Shown in pieces: positions 9,231 through 17,719 of a DNA stretch of 64,000 nucleotides (positions within the stretch are counted from its first letter, which is position 1; every line of letters begins with the position of its first letter). Made by a program: the position numbers and the translations under genes. The notes beneath the pieces were generated by a model. The model was given only the letters and a program-made list of their open reading frames with translations. It did not search any database and had not been told where the DNA came from. Origin of the DNA: Lysobacter lycopersici (GTDB lineage Bacteria > Pseudomonadota > Gammaproteobacteria > Xanthomonadales > Xanthomonadaceae); the NCBI RefSeq assembly GCF_007556775.1, contig NZ_CP041742.1:496001-560000 (forward strand), written 5' to 3'.

Positions 9231-9325
9231 AACGGCCGAATGGCTGTTCAATGGGGGAATCGTTCTTGAGTTTGTCCCTCTCCCGGCCTGCGGCCACCCT
9301 CTCCCTCGAGGGGAGAGGGAACATC
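9231..9325. repeat. Second AACGGCCGAATGGCTGTT palindrome and CCCTCTCC/GGAGAGGG hairpin
   Basis: 9231-9248 is a variant of the palindrome at 828-845, including the flanking TTCAA. Downstream, CCCTCTCCCTCGAGGGGAGAGGG folds on itself around a TCGA centre and is preceded by a partial copy (CCCTCTCCCGGCCTGCGGCC). These look like dispersed intergenic repeats placed between dnaB and alr. Confidence 0.65.
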
Positions 9326-9357
9326 AAAAGCATCGGCGGGTATGGTCGAATAGCACC

Positions 9358-10479
9358 ATGAGCGAACCCGCCAGCCAGCGCCCGACCCGCGTCGTCGTCG
9401 ATCTCGGAGCGTTGAGCCACAACCTCGCCGCGATCCGCGAACGCGTGCGCGTGCCGGTGATGGGCATCGTCAAGGCCAATGCCTACGGCCATGGCCTGGT
9501 GCCGGTGGCGCAACACCTCGAGGCGCAAGGCGTCGACCAGCTCGGCGTGGCCTTCCTCGAGGAAGGCATCGCCCTGCGCCGTGCTAGGGTGAAGGTGCCG
9601 ATCCTGGTGCTCGGCGGCATCTTCGGGCCGCAGGTCGCGGAGTTCATCCGCCATGACCTCGACATCACCGTGTCCTCGCTGGACAAGCTGCGCCAGGTCG
9701 AAGCCGCGGCCGAGGCCTTGGGGCGCAAGGCCGGCGTGCACCTCAAGATCGATACCGGCATGGAACGCATCGGCGTTCACAGCTATTCGGCCGGGCCGTT
9801 CATCGAGGCCGCGGTCGCGTCGAAGTGGATCGCGATCAAGGGCGTGTATTCGCATCTCGCCTGCGCCGACGATCCGTCCTCGCCGATGACCGCGCTGCAG
9901 GTGAAGCGTTTCGCCAAAGCCTGCGCGCATTTCGACCGGCTCGGCGCGCCGATGCCGCCGCGCCACCTTGCCAATTCCGGCGGCGTGCTGCATTTCCCCG
10001 ACACATGGCTGGACATGGTGCGGCCCGGCATCGTGCTGTACGGCGTGCTGCCCGATCCCGTGTCGCAACGCACGATCGATGTCCGGCCAGCGCTGTCGCT
10101 GGTCTCGCAAGTGGTCTATTTCAAGGTGGTCCGGTCCGGCAACACGGTCAGCTACGGCGCGACCTGGATCGCGCCGCGCGACACCCGCATCGTCACCGTT
10201 CCGATCGGTTACGGCGACGGCTGGCCACGCGCCTTGTCGTCGAAAGGCGAAGTGCTGATCCGCGGGAATCGCATGCCCATCGTCGGGCGCATCTGTATGG
10301 ACCAGTTCATGGTCGATCTCGGCGCGGACGGCACCGCGTACAACGAGGACGAAGTCGTGCTGGTCGGGGCGCAAGGCGGGGAAGCGATTTCCACCGAAGC
10401 CGTCGCGCAGGTCGCCGACACGATTCCCTACGAAATCCTCACCGGCCTCAACGAACGCATTCCGCGCGTGTATCGTTGA
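9358..10479 (+). CDS. alr: Alanine racemase
   Basis: PLP enzyme making D-alanine for peptidoglycan. 373 residues, normal length. Lys39 in MGIVKANAYGHG binds PLP, and the second catalytic residue is Tyr266 (VSYGATW). The C-terminal beta domain contains GRICMDQFMVDLG. The ATG at 9358 follows GGGTATGGTCGAATAGCACC, with no clear Shine-Dalgarno sequence. The acyltransferase gene starts 23 bases downstream on the same strand, so the two may be co-transcribed. Confidence 0.97.
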   Translation: MSEPASQRPTRVVVDLGALSHNLAAIRERVRVPVMGIVKANAYGHGLVPVAQHLEAQGVDQLGVAFLEEGIALRRARVKVPILVLGGIFGPQVAEFIRHDLDITVSSLDKLRQVEAAAEALGRKAGVHLKIDTGMERIGVHSYSAGPFIEAAVASKWIAIKGVYSHLACADDPSSPMTALQVKRFAKACAHFDRLGAPMPPRHLANSGGVLHFPDTWLDMVRPGIVLYGVLPDPVSQRTIDVRPALSLVSQVVYFKVVRSGNTVSYGATWIAPRDTRIVTVPIGYGDGWPRALSSKGEVLIRGNRMPIVGRICMDQFMVDLGADGTAYNEDEVVLVGAQGGEAISTEAVAQVADTIPYEILTGLNERIPRVYR

Positions 10480-10502
10480 CCGCACGACCCCGGGGGAAGG
10501 CG

Positions 10503-11990
10503 ATGGCCACGTCGAAACCGCGCTTGAAACAATCCGCCGGCGGAAGGGCGAAGCGCGAGGCCATGTCGCGGGTCGACACGGCCTGGCTGCGGATGGAGCG
10601 GCCGACCAACCCGATGATGATCACCGGCGTGCTGATGCTGGACGAGCCGATGACGCTCGCCGCGCTGAAGCAGGTGGTGAAGCAGCGTTTCCTCGCGTAT
10701 TCGCGCTTCAAGCAAAAGCCGGTGGACGCGCCGACCGGCGCCTCGTGGCAGGACGATCCCGATTTCGACCTCGACTGGCACGTGCGCCTCAGCGGACTGC
10801 CGGGCAAGGGCGACGGCCAGGCCGCACAGAAGCGCGCACTGCAGCGTTTCGTCGGCCAGCTTGCATCGAGTCCGCTCGATCCGCACAAGCCGCTGTGGCA
10901 ATTCCACCTGGTCGAACGCTATCGCAGTGGTTCGGCGATCGTCGCGCGCATCCACCATTGCTATGCCGACGGCATCGCGCTGGTGCAGGTGTTGCTGTCG
11001 CTGACCGATGCCGAACGCAGCCCGGGCAAGACCGAGCCCTTGCCGAAGACCTGGTTGAAGCAGGAAGGCGCGGCGGTCGCGCGCCGCGTCGGCGCGGTCG
11101 ATCGCTACATGCGCCTGGGCGGGAAGATGCTCGGGAAGGGCATGGAGATGATGCAGGACCCAACCCTGGCCGGCGTGCTGGCGAAGGAGGGTGGGGAAAT
11201 CGCACGCGAACTGGTGCAGGCGTTGTCGCTGCCGGACGATCCACCGTCGATGCTGCGCGGCCGCCTCGGCGTGAGCAAGCGCGTGGCCTGGGCCGAACCG
11301 CTGAAGCTGGAGGAAGTGAAGGCGGTCGGTCGTGCCTGCGATTGCACCGTCAACGACGTGCTGATGGCCGCGGCGGCGGGCGCCTTGCGCGAATACATGC
11401 GCGAACGTGGCGAAGCGCTGGACGGCATGAACCTGCGCGCGACCGTGCCGGTCAACCTGCGCCCGCTGGAACACGCGAGGAAGCTCGGCAACCACTTCGG
11501 GCTGGTGTTCCTGGACCTGCCTGTGGGCGAGGCGAATCCCGTCCGCAGGCTCGAGCGCGTCGCCGAATGCATGCGCCAGCTCAAGAATTCGCGCCAGGCC
11601 ATCGTCGCCTACGGCCTGCTCGCGGCACTGGGCATGGCCCCGGCTGCGGTGCAGGAACTCGCGCTGGATCTTTTCAGCCGCAAGGCGACCGCGGTCGCGA
11701 CCAACGTTCCCGGCCCGCAACAGCCGCTGTACCTCGCCGGGCGCAAATTGCGCGACATGATGTTCTGGGTGCCGCAGACCGGTTCCATCGGCGTCGGCGT
11801 GTCGATCCTGAGTTACGACGGCGAAGTGCATTTCGGCCTGATCGCCGATGCGCGCCTTATCCCCGATCCGCAGGACGTGATCCGCCGCTTCGGCGAGGAA
11901 TTCGACAAGTTGCTGTACCTCGCGCTGATGGCCGACTGGGACGGCATGCTCGACGCCGATGCCGCGAGTGCATTGATCGCCGACGACTGA
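10503..11990 (+). CDS. Wax ester synthase/diacylglycerol acyltransferase-like protein (WS/DGAT)
   Basis: Family members transfer acyl groups from acyl-CoA to long-chain alcohols or diacylglycerol. 495 residues, a normal length. The acyltransferase motif is H151-H152-CYA-D156-G157 (HHCYADG), and the N-terminal WLRMERPTNPMMITGV and C-terminal NVPGPQQPLYL segments are characteristic. GGGGGAAGG lies just before the ATG at 10503. An alternative ATG at 10563 would remove a Lys/Arg-rich leader. Whether it makes storage lipid or modifies another substrate cannot be told from sequence. Confidence 0.9.
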   Translation: MATSKPRLKQSAGGRAKREAMSRVDTAWLRMERPTNPMMITGVLMLDEPMTLAALKQVVKQRFLAYSRFKQKPVDAPTGASWQDDPDFDLDWHVRLSGLPGKGDGQAAQKRALQRFVGQLASSPLDPHKPLWQFHLVERYRSGSAIVARIHHCYADGIALVQVLLSLTDAERSPGKTEPLPKTWLKQEGAAVARRVGAVDRYMRLGGKMLGKGMEMMQDPTLAGVLAKEGGEIARELVQALSLPDDPPSMLRGRLGVSKRVAWAEPLKLEEVKAVGRACDCTVNDVLMAAAAGALREYMRERGEALDGMNLRATVPVNLRPLEHARKLGNHFGLVFLDLPVGEANPVRRLERVAECMRQLKNSRQAIVAYGLLAALGMAPAAVQELALDLFSRKATAVATNVPGPQQPLYLAGRKLRDMMFWVPQTGSIGVGVSILSYDGEVHFGLIADARLIPDPQDVIRRFGEEFDKLLYLALMADWDGMLDADAASALIADD

Positions 11991-12111
11991 ATCCGGCCTG
12001 TCCGACCGCCGGCTGAATGCGGGCGCCACCGTCACCGCGCGATTACGCCGGCGTGTGCTTGACTGTGCGCCGTTGAATCATTCGCCGGACGCATCCGGAC
12101 CAGGAGACCCC

Positions 12112-12789
12112 ATGAACAAGTTCGCCGCCACCAGCGTGCTCTCGGTCGTTACCGCCACGTTGCTGCTCAGCAGCTGCGCGACCTACACCGGCCAGACCAA
12201 CGATCCGAACGATCCGAACCGCACCCAGCGCGGCGCGCTCATCGGCGCGGGCATCGGCGCCGTCGCCGGCCTGCTCAGCGGCGGCGATGCGGTCGAACGC
12301 CGCCAGCGCGCACTGGTCGGCGCGGGCATCGGCGGCATCGCCGGCGGTTCCATCGGCGCCTACCAGGATCGCCAGGAAGCCGCGTTGCGCCAGCGCATGG
12401 CCGGCACAGGCGTGCAGGTGAACCGCGAGGGCGACAACATCACCCTCAACATGCCGGGCAACATCACCTTCGCCTTCAACAGCAGCAACCTCGATCCGCA
12501 GTTCTACCCGGTGCTGGATGGCGTCGCGCAGACGCTGACCGAGTACAACCAGACCGTGGTCGAAGTCGCCGGGCACACCGACAACGTCGGCAGCGATGCC
12601 TACAACCAGACGCTGTCCGTGCAGCGCGCGACCTCGGTCGCGAACTACCTCATGGGCAAGGGCCTGACCCAGCAGCGCTTCATCGTTACCGGCGCGGGCG
12701 AAACGCGCCCGATCGCCAGCAACGACACCGAGGCGGGCCGCGCCGCCAACCGTCGCGTCGAGATCACCCTGGTGCCGGTGCACCAGTAA
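12112..12789 (+). CDS. OmpA-family outer-membrane lipoprotein (YiaD-like)
   Basis: 225 residues. A lipoprotein signal ends LLSSC with the lipidated Cys22. A glycine-zipper region follows (LIGAGIGAVAGLLSGG and VGAGIGGIAGGSIG, about residues 43-85). The C-terminal OmpA peptidoglycan-binding domain contains TFAFNSSNLDPQF and GHTDNVGSDAYNQ LS. It probably tethers the outer membrane to peptidoglycan. The start at 12112 was chosen for the AGGAGA ribosome-binding site and for giving an intact signal. Single gene followed by a strong terminator. Confidence 0.94.
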   Translation: MNKFAATSVLSVVTATLLLSSCATYTGQTNDPNDPNRTQRGALIGAGIGAVAGLLSGGDAVERRQRALVGAGIGGIAGGSIGAYQDRQEAALRQRMAGTGVQVNREGDNITLNMPGNITFAFNSSNLDPQFYPVLDGVAQTLTEYNQTVVEVAGHTDNVGSDAYNQTLSVQRATSVANYLMGKGLTQQRFIVTGAGETRPIASNDTEAGRAANRRVEITLVPVHQ

Positions 12790-12814
12790 TTCCGGATCGG
12801 ACGCCTCGGTAACG

Positions 12815-12845
12815 GACGGGCCGCGCGAGCGGCCCGTCTTCGTTG
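12815..12845 (+). terminator. Rho-independent terminator after OmpA lipoprotein
   Basis: GACGGGCCGC (12815-12824), tetraloop GCGA and GCGGCCCGTC (12829-12838) form a perfect 10-bp stem followed by TTCGTT. Confidence 0.88.
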
Positions 12846-12892
12846 CGGCCTTGCCGGGTTGACGCGCGGCGAGGGCGGGGCGAGGATGCGCG

Positions 12893-12963
12893 CCACGGAG
12901 ATGGCATTCCTCCGGTCCCTGCTGCAATGGGACGAACCGCCGCCCACGGCTGATGATGCCTGT
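12893..12963 (+). ncRNA. Fluoride riboswitch (crcB motif)
   Basis: GGAGATGGCATTCCTCC (12897-12913) matches the GG-GATG...CC hairpin of the fluoride aptamer, and GGCTGATGATGCCT lies 36 bases further on. The loop bases GGCAT (12903-12907) are exactly complementary to ATGCC (12956-12960), the expected pseudoknot. A short hairpin CACCCG/CGGGTG at 12965-12980 may be part of the expression platform. The element lies in the leader of a crcB fluoride channel gene, the classic target. Confidence 0.85.
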
Positions 12964-13046
12964 CCACCCGGGTCCGGGTGCGCAGGCCGTGTCGTCGCCA
13001 CAGACACCGTCCGCGCATCGGGCCCGACCAGACCGGGAGCGGCGGC

Positions 13047-13445
13047 GTGGTGAATTCGGCAATCGTGATCTTCATCGGCGCGGGTTTCGGCGCGCTGGCG
13101 CGCTGGGGGCTCGGCCTCTGGCTCAACCCGGCGTTCCCGACCGTTCCGCTGGGGACCCTCGCGGCGAACGCGATCGGCGGCCTGCTGATGGGCCTCGTGC
13201 TCGGCGTGTTCGCCCAGTACGAAAGCCTGTCGCCGTTGCTGCGCCTCGCGCTCACCACGGGGTTCCTCGGTGGACTGACGACGTTTTCGACCTTCTCGGC
13301 CGAAACCGCGACGCTGCTGCTGCGCGCGGAATACGGCTGGGCGCTCGCCGCGATCGCGCTGCACGTCGGTACGTCAATCCTCGCGACGCTGGCGGGCGTC
13401 GCACTCGTCGGCTGGCTCGCGACACCCACGGGAGGCGTGGCATGA
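13047..13445 (+). CDS. crcB: Fluoride channel/exporter CrcB (Fluc)
   Basis: Small dual-topology membrane protein that lets fluoride leave the cell. 132 residues with four membrane segments; conserved motifs include GAGFGALARWGL, GTLAANAIGG and TTGFLGGLTTFSTFSAET. The GTG at 13047 was chosen because GGGAG lies seven bases upstream; a second GTG at 13050 is possible. A fluoride riboswitch precedes it. Its TGA overlaps the ATG of the DUF190 gene (ATGA), so the two are translationally coupled. Confidence 0.95.
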   Translation: MVNSAIVIFIGAGFGALARWGLGLWLNPAFPTVPLGTLAANAIGGLLMGLVLGVFAQYESLSPLLRLALTTGFLGGLTTFSTFSAETATLLLRAEYGWALAAIALHVGTSILATLAGVALVGWLATPTGGVA

Positions 13446-13774
13446 AAGGCGTCCAATTGCGCATCTACACCTACGAAATCCGCAGGCACGACGGCCTGCC
13501 GGTTTACGAATGGCTGCTCGAACGGGCGAGGAAGCAGGGCATCCCGGGCGGCTCCGCGTTCCGCGCCATCGCCGGCTTCGGCCGCCACGGCAAGCTGCAC
13601 GAGCAGGCGTTCTTCGAACTCGCTGGCGAGGAGCCGGTGCTGGTCGAGTTCATCGCCGGCGATGAACAGGCCGAACGATTCCTGCAATTGCTGCGCACGG
13701 AATTGCCGGACGTCTTCGTCGTGCGCGCGGCGGTGGAATACGGGTATGCGGGCGATACCGCAACGCAAGCTTGA
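13442..13774 (+). CDS. DUF190 family protein
   Basis: 110 residues of a family with a PII-like ferredoxin fold. The family segments here are KGVQLRIYTYE, LPVYEWLLERARKQG, GGSAFRAIAGFG and PVLVEFI. DUF190 genes frequently accompany crcB, suggesting a role in fluoride resistance, but the biochemical activity is unknown. It overlaps the crcB stop by four bases and would be under the same riboswitch. About 130 bases with no gene separate it from the tmRNA terminator. Confidence 0.9.
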   Translation: MKGVQLRIYTYEIRRHDGLPVYEWLLERARKQGIPGGSAFRAIAGFGRHGKLHEQAFFELAGEEPVLVEFIAGDEQAERFLQLLRTELPDVFVVRAAVEYGYAGDTATQA

Positions 13775-13903
13775 TCGATGGCGGGAATGTTCGGTCCATC
13801 CATGGGCCTCACCCCTCGCTGCGCTAGGGGCAAGCCTGCGGCTGTCCAACATCACTCCCGGCAATGTTGTACTCGTCGCGTGGTGTTGCTCCGGCCCGCC
13901 CCA

Positions 13904-13944
13904 CAAAAATACGAAAGCCGCCCAAAGGCGGCTTCGTATTTTTT
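13904..13944. terminator. Bidirectional terminator between DUF190 and ssrA
   Basis: AAAAATACGAAAGCCGCC and GGCGGCTTCGTATTTTT pair around CAAA (one bulged A), giving an A-run on one side and a T-run on the other. It can terminate both the crcB operon (plus) and ssrA (minus), whose 3' CCA abuts it. Confidence 0.88.
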
Positions 13945-14297
13945 GGTGGAGGTGGGGGGAATCGAACCCCCGTCCGAAGGCACTCCATCCCCGGCACTAC
14001 ATGCTTAGCGCTCCGTTAGGTCTCGTCCCCCGACAGCACGGCGCGCAAAGCGCATCGGGGCACCAGCCTGTTTTGTTCAAGCCGTGACTGACAGGCAGCC
14101 GTCACGACCGGTTCCGTGATAATGACCCTACATCCACGAGCACGGGCACAAGTGGGTTCGGGGCTTACGCCTTAAGCGGCGAGAGCGTAGTTGTCGTCGT
14201 TGGCAACTAGAGTTTTGCAGCTGGATTAACGAGGAAAGCTACCCCCTCGGCATGCGCCAGGCGATTTCGCGACCCCCGTCGAAGCCAGTGCACCCCC
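13944..14297 (-). ncRNA. ssrA: tmRNA (transfer-messenger RNA)
   Basis: Rescues stalled ribosomes and tags the nascent peptide for proteolysis. On the minus strand the 5' end GGGGGTG (complement of 14291-14297) pairs with CACCTCC of the 3' end, which finishes ...GTTCGATTCCCCCCACC TCCACCA with an encoded CCA. The T-arm is intact. The tag reading frame lies at 14172-14204 and reads ANDDNYALAA then TAA, beginning GCC. Its partner smpB lies 2.5 kb away on the same strand. Confidence 0.97.
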
Positions 14298-14325
14298 GGG
14301 AAGCCTGGAAACAACCAGCCGCGGC

Positions 14326-14353
14326 AGTATAGGGGCGCTTCGTATCCACGCAA
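14326..14353 (-). promoter_or_regulatory. ssrA promoter
   Basis: On the minus strand TTGCGT (complement of 14348-14353), a 16-bp spacer and TATACT (complement of 14326-14331) precede the mature tmRNA end by about 28 bases, leaving a short precursor leader for RNase P to remove. Confidence 0.6.
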
Positions 14354-14411
14354 TGCGCGACGCGGCACGGGCGCGGAATTGTTCAGGCAGCCCCGCGGGT
14401 ATGCTTGCCGC

Positions 14412-16619
14412 ATGCGATCCGACGGCGCCACCGGGGCGATGCTCCCGGATCAACTGAAGCGCCTGCTCCGGCCCAGCTATGCCTTGGCGGTGGTCGTGCT
14501 GCTGCTGGGGCTGGCCGCGGTGTTCTACTACGCATATTCGCGGCACGAGCGCGAATTGCGCGCGACCCAGGCGACCTTTGAAGGCTACGCCACGGAAATC
14601 ACCGAGCGCATGCGGCAGCAGGTCACCTACTACGACCTGATCCTGCGTGGCGGCGTGTCGTTGGTCGCCTCGCTCGACTGGCCCACGGCCGAACAATGGG
14701 GCGACTATTACCGAAGCCTGCGCATCGACGAGCAGTTCCCTTCGATCGTCGGCCTCGGTTTCGCGCCTTACCTGACCTCGGGCCAATTGCAGGAATTCCA
14801 ACTGCAACTGCGCGATCGCGGCGAAGGCCTGTTCGTCGTGCGCCCCTCGGGGATACGCCGCGAATACGCCCCGATCCTGTACCTGGTGCCGGGCACCCCG
14901 GGGAACCGCGCGGCGATCGGCTACGACATGTATGCCGAACCGCTGCGGCAGGCGGCCATGCGCGCCGCCACGGACGCGGGCGACACGCGCATGACCGCGC
15001 CGGTGGAACTGGTCGAGGACACCGGATTGCCGCGCGTGCAACCGTCGGCCCTGCTGTATGCCCCGGTCTATCGCTCGCAACTGCAGTTGGGCAGCATCGC
15101 GGAACGGCGCGACACATTGCGCGGCTGGGTGTATGCGCCGATCCGCCTGCAGACCTTGGTCGAAATCACCACGCTGACGTTGCAGCGGCCGGTCAGGTTC
15201 CGCATCCGCGATGTCACCGGCGGTGGCAGTGCCTTGCTCTACGTCGACCCCGCGATGCGCGACGGCAAGGTGCACGCTCCACCGGCATTCACCACGACCC
15301 GGGACATCCAGGTGTACGGCCGTCATTGGAGGCTGGAATTCGAATCGCGGCCGCTGGCCGAGATCGAGGCCGGGGCCGCCGACCTGCGCGCGACCGTGCT
15401 CGTCGGCCTAGTCTGCGCATTGCTGCTGTTCGGCTTAGTGCTCGCGCTGGCCATGACCGAGGCGCGCGCGGATGCGCTGGCATCGCGCATGAGCGAATCG
15501 TACCGGCGCAGCGAACAGCGTTTCCGAAGGACGATGGAATACTCCGCCATCGGCAAGGCGCTGCTGGACAGCCATGGAATCATCGTCGAGGCGAATCCTT
15601 CGCTGGCCCGCATCCTCGGCACCACGCAGGATGCGCTGGTGGGACAGGCGCTGGGAGAGCAGTTCGCGGATGCCGACGACCCGTTGCGCACCGGGCAGAT
15701 GCAATCGATGCAGGATGGCGTGCACCGCATCACCAAGCGCCTCCGCCGCGGCGACGGCGAGGTGCGGCACGCGCAACTGACCTTCGCGCCGGTGCCGGGC
15801 GAAGTCGGGCAGGACGTGGTCGGGCTGGTGCAGGTAGAGGACGTGACCGAGCGCCTGCGCGCGGAGGCGCAGGTGCGCGCGCTCAACCGCACGCTGGAAA
15901 CGCGGGTGGCGGTACGCACGCGCGAACTGATCCATGCCAACGAGGAACTGGAATCGTTCGCCTACAGCGTGTCGCACGACCTGCGCGCGCCGTTGCGTTC
16001 GATCGAAGGCTTCAGCCGGCTGCTGCGGGAACGCTACGGCGAAGCGCTCGACGAGACCGGGCGCGCCTACCTCGACCGCGTGCGCAACGCCTCGTCGCGG
16101 ATGGACGAGCTGATCGACGCGATCCTCAAGGTTTCGCGCATCGGCCGCAGCGAACTCAATCCGCGGGCCACCGACCTGTCCCGGCTGGCGGAGGAAATCG
16201 TCTCCGAACTGCGCGAGCAGGACCCGGCGCGCCAGGTCGAGGTCGGCATCGAACCCGGCCTCGTGGCATGGGCGGATCCGGCGCTTGCACGCAACCTGCT
16301 GCAGAACCTGCTCGACAACGCATGGAAGTTCACCGCGGCCACGACCGCGGCGCGCATCCGCCTGTACCGCGACGACCACTCCTTCGTGGTCGAGGACAAC
16401 GGCGCCGGCTTCGATCCGAATTACGCGAACAAATTGTTCCGCCCGTTCCAGCGCCTGCACGCGCAGCAGGATTTCGCCGGACACGGCATCGGCCTGGCGA
16501 CGGTGCGGCGCGTCCTCGAGCGCCACGGCGGCAGCATCCGCGCCGAGGGCAAGCCCGGCGAAGGCGCGCGTTTCGTGTTCGTGTTCCCGGAACCGCCAGC
16601 GGAAGAATCCGCCAGTTAG
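14412..16619 (+). CDS. CHASE-PAS sensor histidine kinase
   Basis: Membrane sensor kinase of 735 residues. A first helix (about residues 26-46) is followed by an extracytoplasmic CHASE-type domain (YYDLILRGGVSLVAS, PSIVGLGFAPYL), a second helix (ALLLFGLVLALAM), a PAS domain (EYSAIGKALLDSHG), a phytochrome-type HisKA with SVSHDLRAPLRS, and HATPase motifs NLLDNAWKFT, DNGAGFD and GHGIGLATV. No receiver domain or adjacent response regulator exists, so it is an orphan kinase. The ATG at 14412 lies six bases after TATGCT, suggesting a leaderless message; ATG 14439 with GGGG upstream is an alternative. It sits between ssrA and smpB on the opposite strand. Confidence 0.9.
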   Translation: MRSDGATGAMLPDQLKRLLRPSYALAVVVLLLGLAAVFYYAYSRHERELRATQATFEGYATEITERMRQQVTYYDLILRGGVSLVASLDWPTAEQWGDYYRSLRIDEQFPSIVGLGFAPYLTSGQLQEFQLQLRDRGEGLFVVRPSGIRREYAPILYLVPGTPGNRAAIGYDMYAEPLRQAAMRAATDAGDTRMTAPVELVEDTGLPRVQPSALLYAPVYRSQLQLGSIAERRDTLRGWVYAPIRLQTLVEITTLTLQRPVRFRIRDVTGGGSALLYVDPAMRDGKVHAPPAFTTTRDIQVYGRHWRLEFESRPLAEIEAGAADLRATVLVGLVCALLLFGLVLALAMTEARADALASRMSESYRRSEQRFRRTMEYSAIGKALLDSHGIIVEANPSLARILGTTQDALVGQALGEQFADADDPLRTGQMQSMQDGVHRITKRLRRGDGEVRHAQLTFAPVPGEVGQDVVGLVQVEDVTERLRAEAQVRALNRTLETRVAVRTRELIHANEELESFAYSVSHDLRAPLRSIEGFSRLLRERYGEALDETGRAYLDRVRNASSRMDELIDAILKVSRIGRSELNPRATDLSRLAEEIVSELREQDPARQVEVGIEPGLVAWADPALARNLLQNLLDNAWKFTAATTAARIRLYRDDHSFVVEDNGAGFDPNYANKLFRPFQRLHAQQDFAGHGIGLATVRRVLERHGGSIRAEGKPGEGARFVFVFPEPPAEESAS

Positions 16620-16704
16620 CCTTCAGCGGTTTTCATGGAATCGCTCCCGGGTCGGGGGCAGTTCGCGTCGCAGGCGCGAACGGGGTTGGAAGCATGGCGT
16701 GGGG

Positions 16705-16755
16705 CCCATGATTCGCCGATGCGAATCATGGGGAGTCATCCGGCGATTCCGGATG
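16705..16755. terminator. Two tandem hairpins between kinase gene and smpB
   Basis: CCCATGATTCGC (16705-16716) pairs with GCGAATCATGGG (16721-16732) as a perfect 12-bp stem, and CATCCGG (16737-16743) pairs with CCGGATG (16749-16755). The convergent genes on either side both end here. There is no strong T-run, so termination is inferred from position. Confidence 0.55.
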
Positions 16756-16757
16756 GC

Positions 16758-17252
16758 TCATGCGTCCTTGTTGTTGCGGCGAAGCAGGCGCTGTTTCTCG
16801 CGGTTCCAGTCGCGTTCCTTTTCCGCTTCGCGCTTGTCGTGGGTCTGCTTGCCGCGCGCCAGCGCCAGTTCCGCCTTGACCTTGTTGCCCTTCCAGTACA
16901 GCGCGGTCGGCACCAGGGTGTAGCCGTCGCGCTGCACCTTGCCGATGGCCTGGTCGATCTCGCGGCGGTGCATCAGCAGCTTGCGCGTACGGCGATCGTC
17001 GGCGACGACATGGGTCGAGGCCGAGATCAACGGCGTGATCTGCGCGCCGAACAGGAACAGTTCGCCGTTGCGGACCACGGCGTAGCTTTCGGTGATGTTG
17101 GCGCGGCCGGCGCGGATCGACTTCAGCTCCCAGCCCTGCAGCGCGAGCCCGGCCTCGAACGTCTGCTCGAAGTGGTATTCGTGGCGCGCGCGCTTGTTCA
17201 GCGCGATGGTGCCGCCGCCGTTTGCCTTATCCTTGCCGTCCTTCTTGCCCAT
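16758..17252 (-). CDS. smpB: SsrA-binding protein SmpB
   Basis: Binds tmRNA and delivers it to stalled ribosomes. 164 residues, normal length. Characteristic segments are [36 protein letters not shown] and the basic C-terminal tail [14 protein letters not shown]-like ending in KDA. The ATG at 17252 begins [14 protein letters not shown]. ssrA is encoded on the same strand 2.5 kb downstream. It is divergent from ratA with 38 bases between starts. Confidence 0.97.
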   Translation of the reverse strand: MGKKDGKDKANGGGTIALNKRARHEYHFEQTFEAGLALQGWELKSIRAGRANITESYAVVRNGELFLFGAQITPLISASTHVVADDRRTRKLLMHRREIDQAIGKVQRDGYTLVPTALYWKGNKVKAELALARGKQTHDKREAEKERDWNREKQRLLRRNNKDA

Positions 17253-17290
17253 GCGGGCATTGTCCCCGATGCGGGCGAGGGTGGCGAGCG

Positions 17291-17719
17291 GTGCCGACGA
17301 TCAAGCGCAGTGCCCTGGTCGAGCATTCGGCATCGCGCATGTTCGCGCTGGTCAACGACGTGCGCGCCTACCCGCGCCGCTTCGACTGGTGCCGCGCGGC
17401 CGAGGTGCTGGAGGAAGGCGGCGACCGCCTCGTCGCGCGCCTCGAACTCGGACTGGGCGGCTTCGCCACCTGGTTCACCACCGAGAACGCGTTGGAATCG
17501 CCGCACGCCATCGACATGCACCTGCGCGCCGGCCCGTTCAAGCGGCTCGAGGGACGCTGGCAGTTCCATGCGCTGGACGAATCGGCATGCAAGGTCAGCC
17601 TGTCGCTGGATTTCGAACCGGAAAGCCTGCTGCTCGCGCCGGCGCTGGCGATCGGGATGCAGGGCCTGGCCGACCGCATGGTCGACGACTTCGTGCGCGT
17701 CGCGGATCGCGGCGCATGA
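17291..17719 (+). CDS. ratA: RatA-family (START/COQ10-like) protein
   Basis: 142 residues of the START/polyketide-cyclase fold. In E. coli RatA was described as a toxin that blocks 70S assembly, and family members elsewhere are CoQ-binding COQ10 homologues. Typical segments are [23 protein letters not shown] and [15 protein letters not shown] at 17291 is the start that gives the canonical N-terminus PTIKRSALV. Its TGA overlaps the ATG of rnfH. The smpB-ratA-rnfH(ratB)-bamE neighbourhood is conserved across gammaproteobacteria. Confidence 0.93.
   Translation: MPTIKRSALVEHSASRMFALVNDVRAYPRRFDWCRAAEVLEEGGDRLVARLELGLGGFATWFTTENALESPHAIDMHLRAGPFKRLEGRWQFHALDESACKVSLSLDFEPESLLLAPALAIGMQGLADRMVDDFVRVADRGA

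Noticed and set aside
12859-13053. Small plus-strand frame before crcB
   Set aside because: It lies over the fluoride riboswitch and leader and has no ribosome-binding site or conserved sequence.
13662-14087. Plus-strand frame reading from DUF190 into the tmRNA
   Set aside because: It crosses a bidirectional terminator and the antisense of ssrA.
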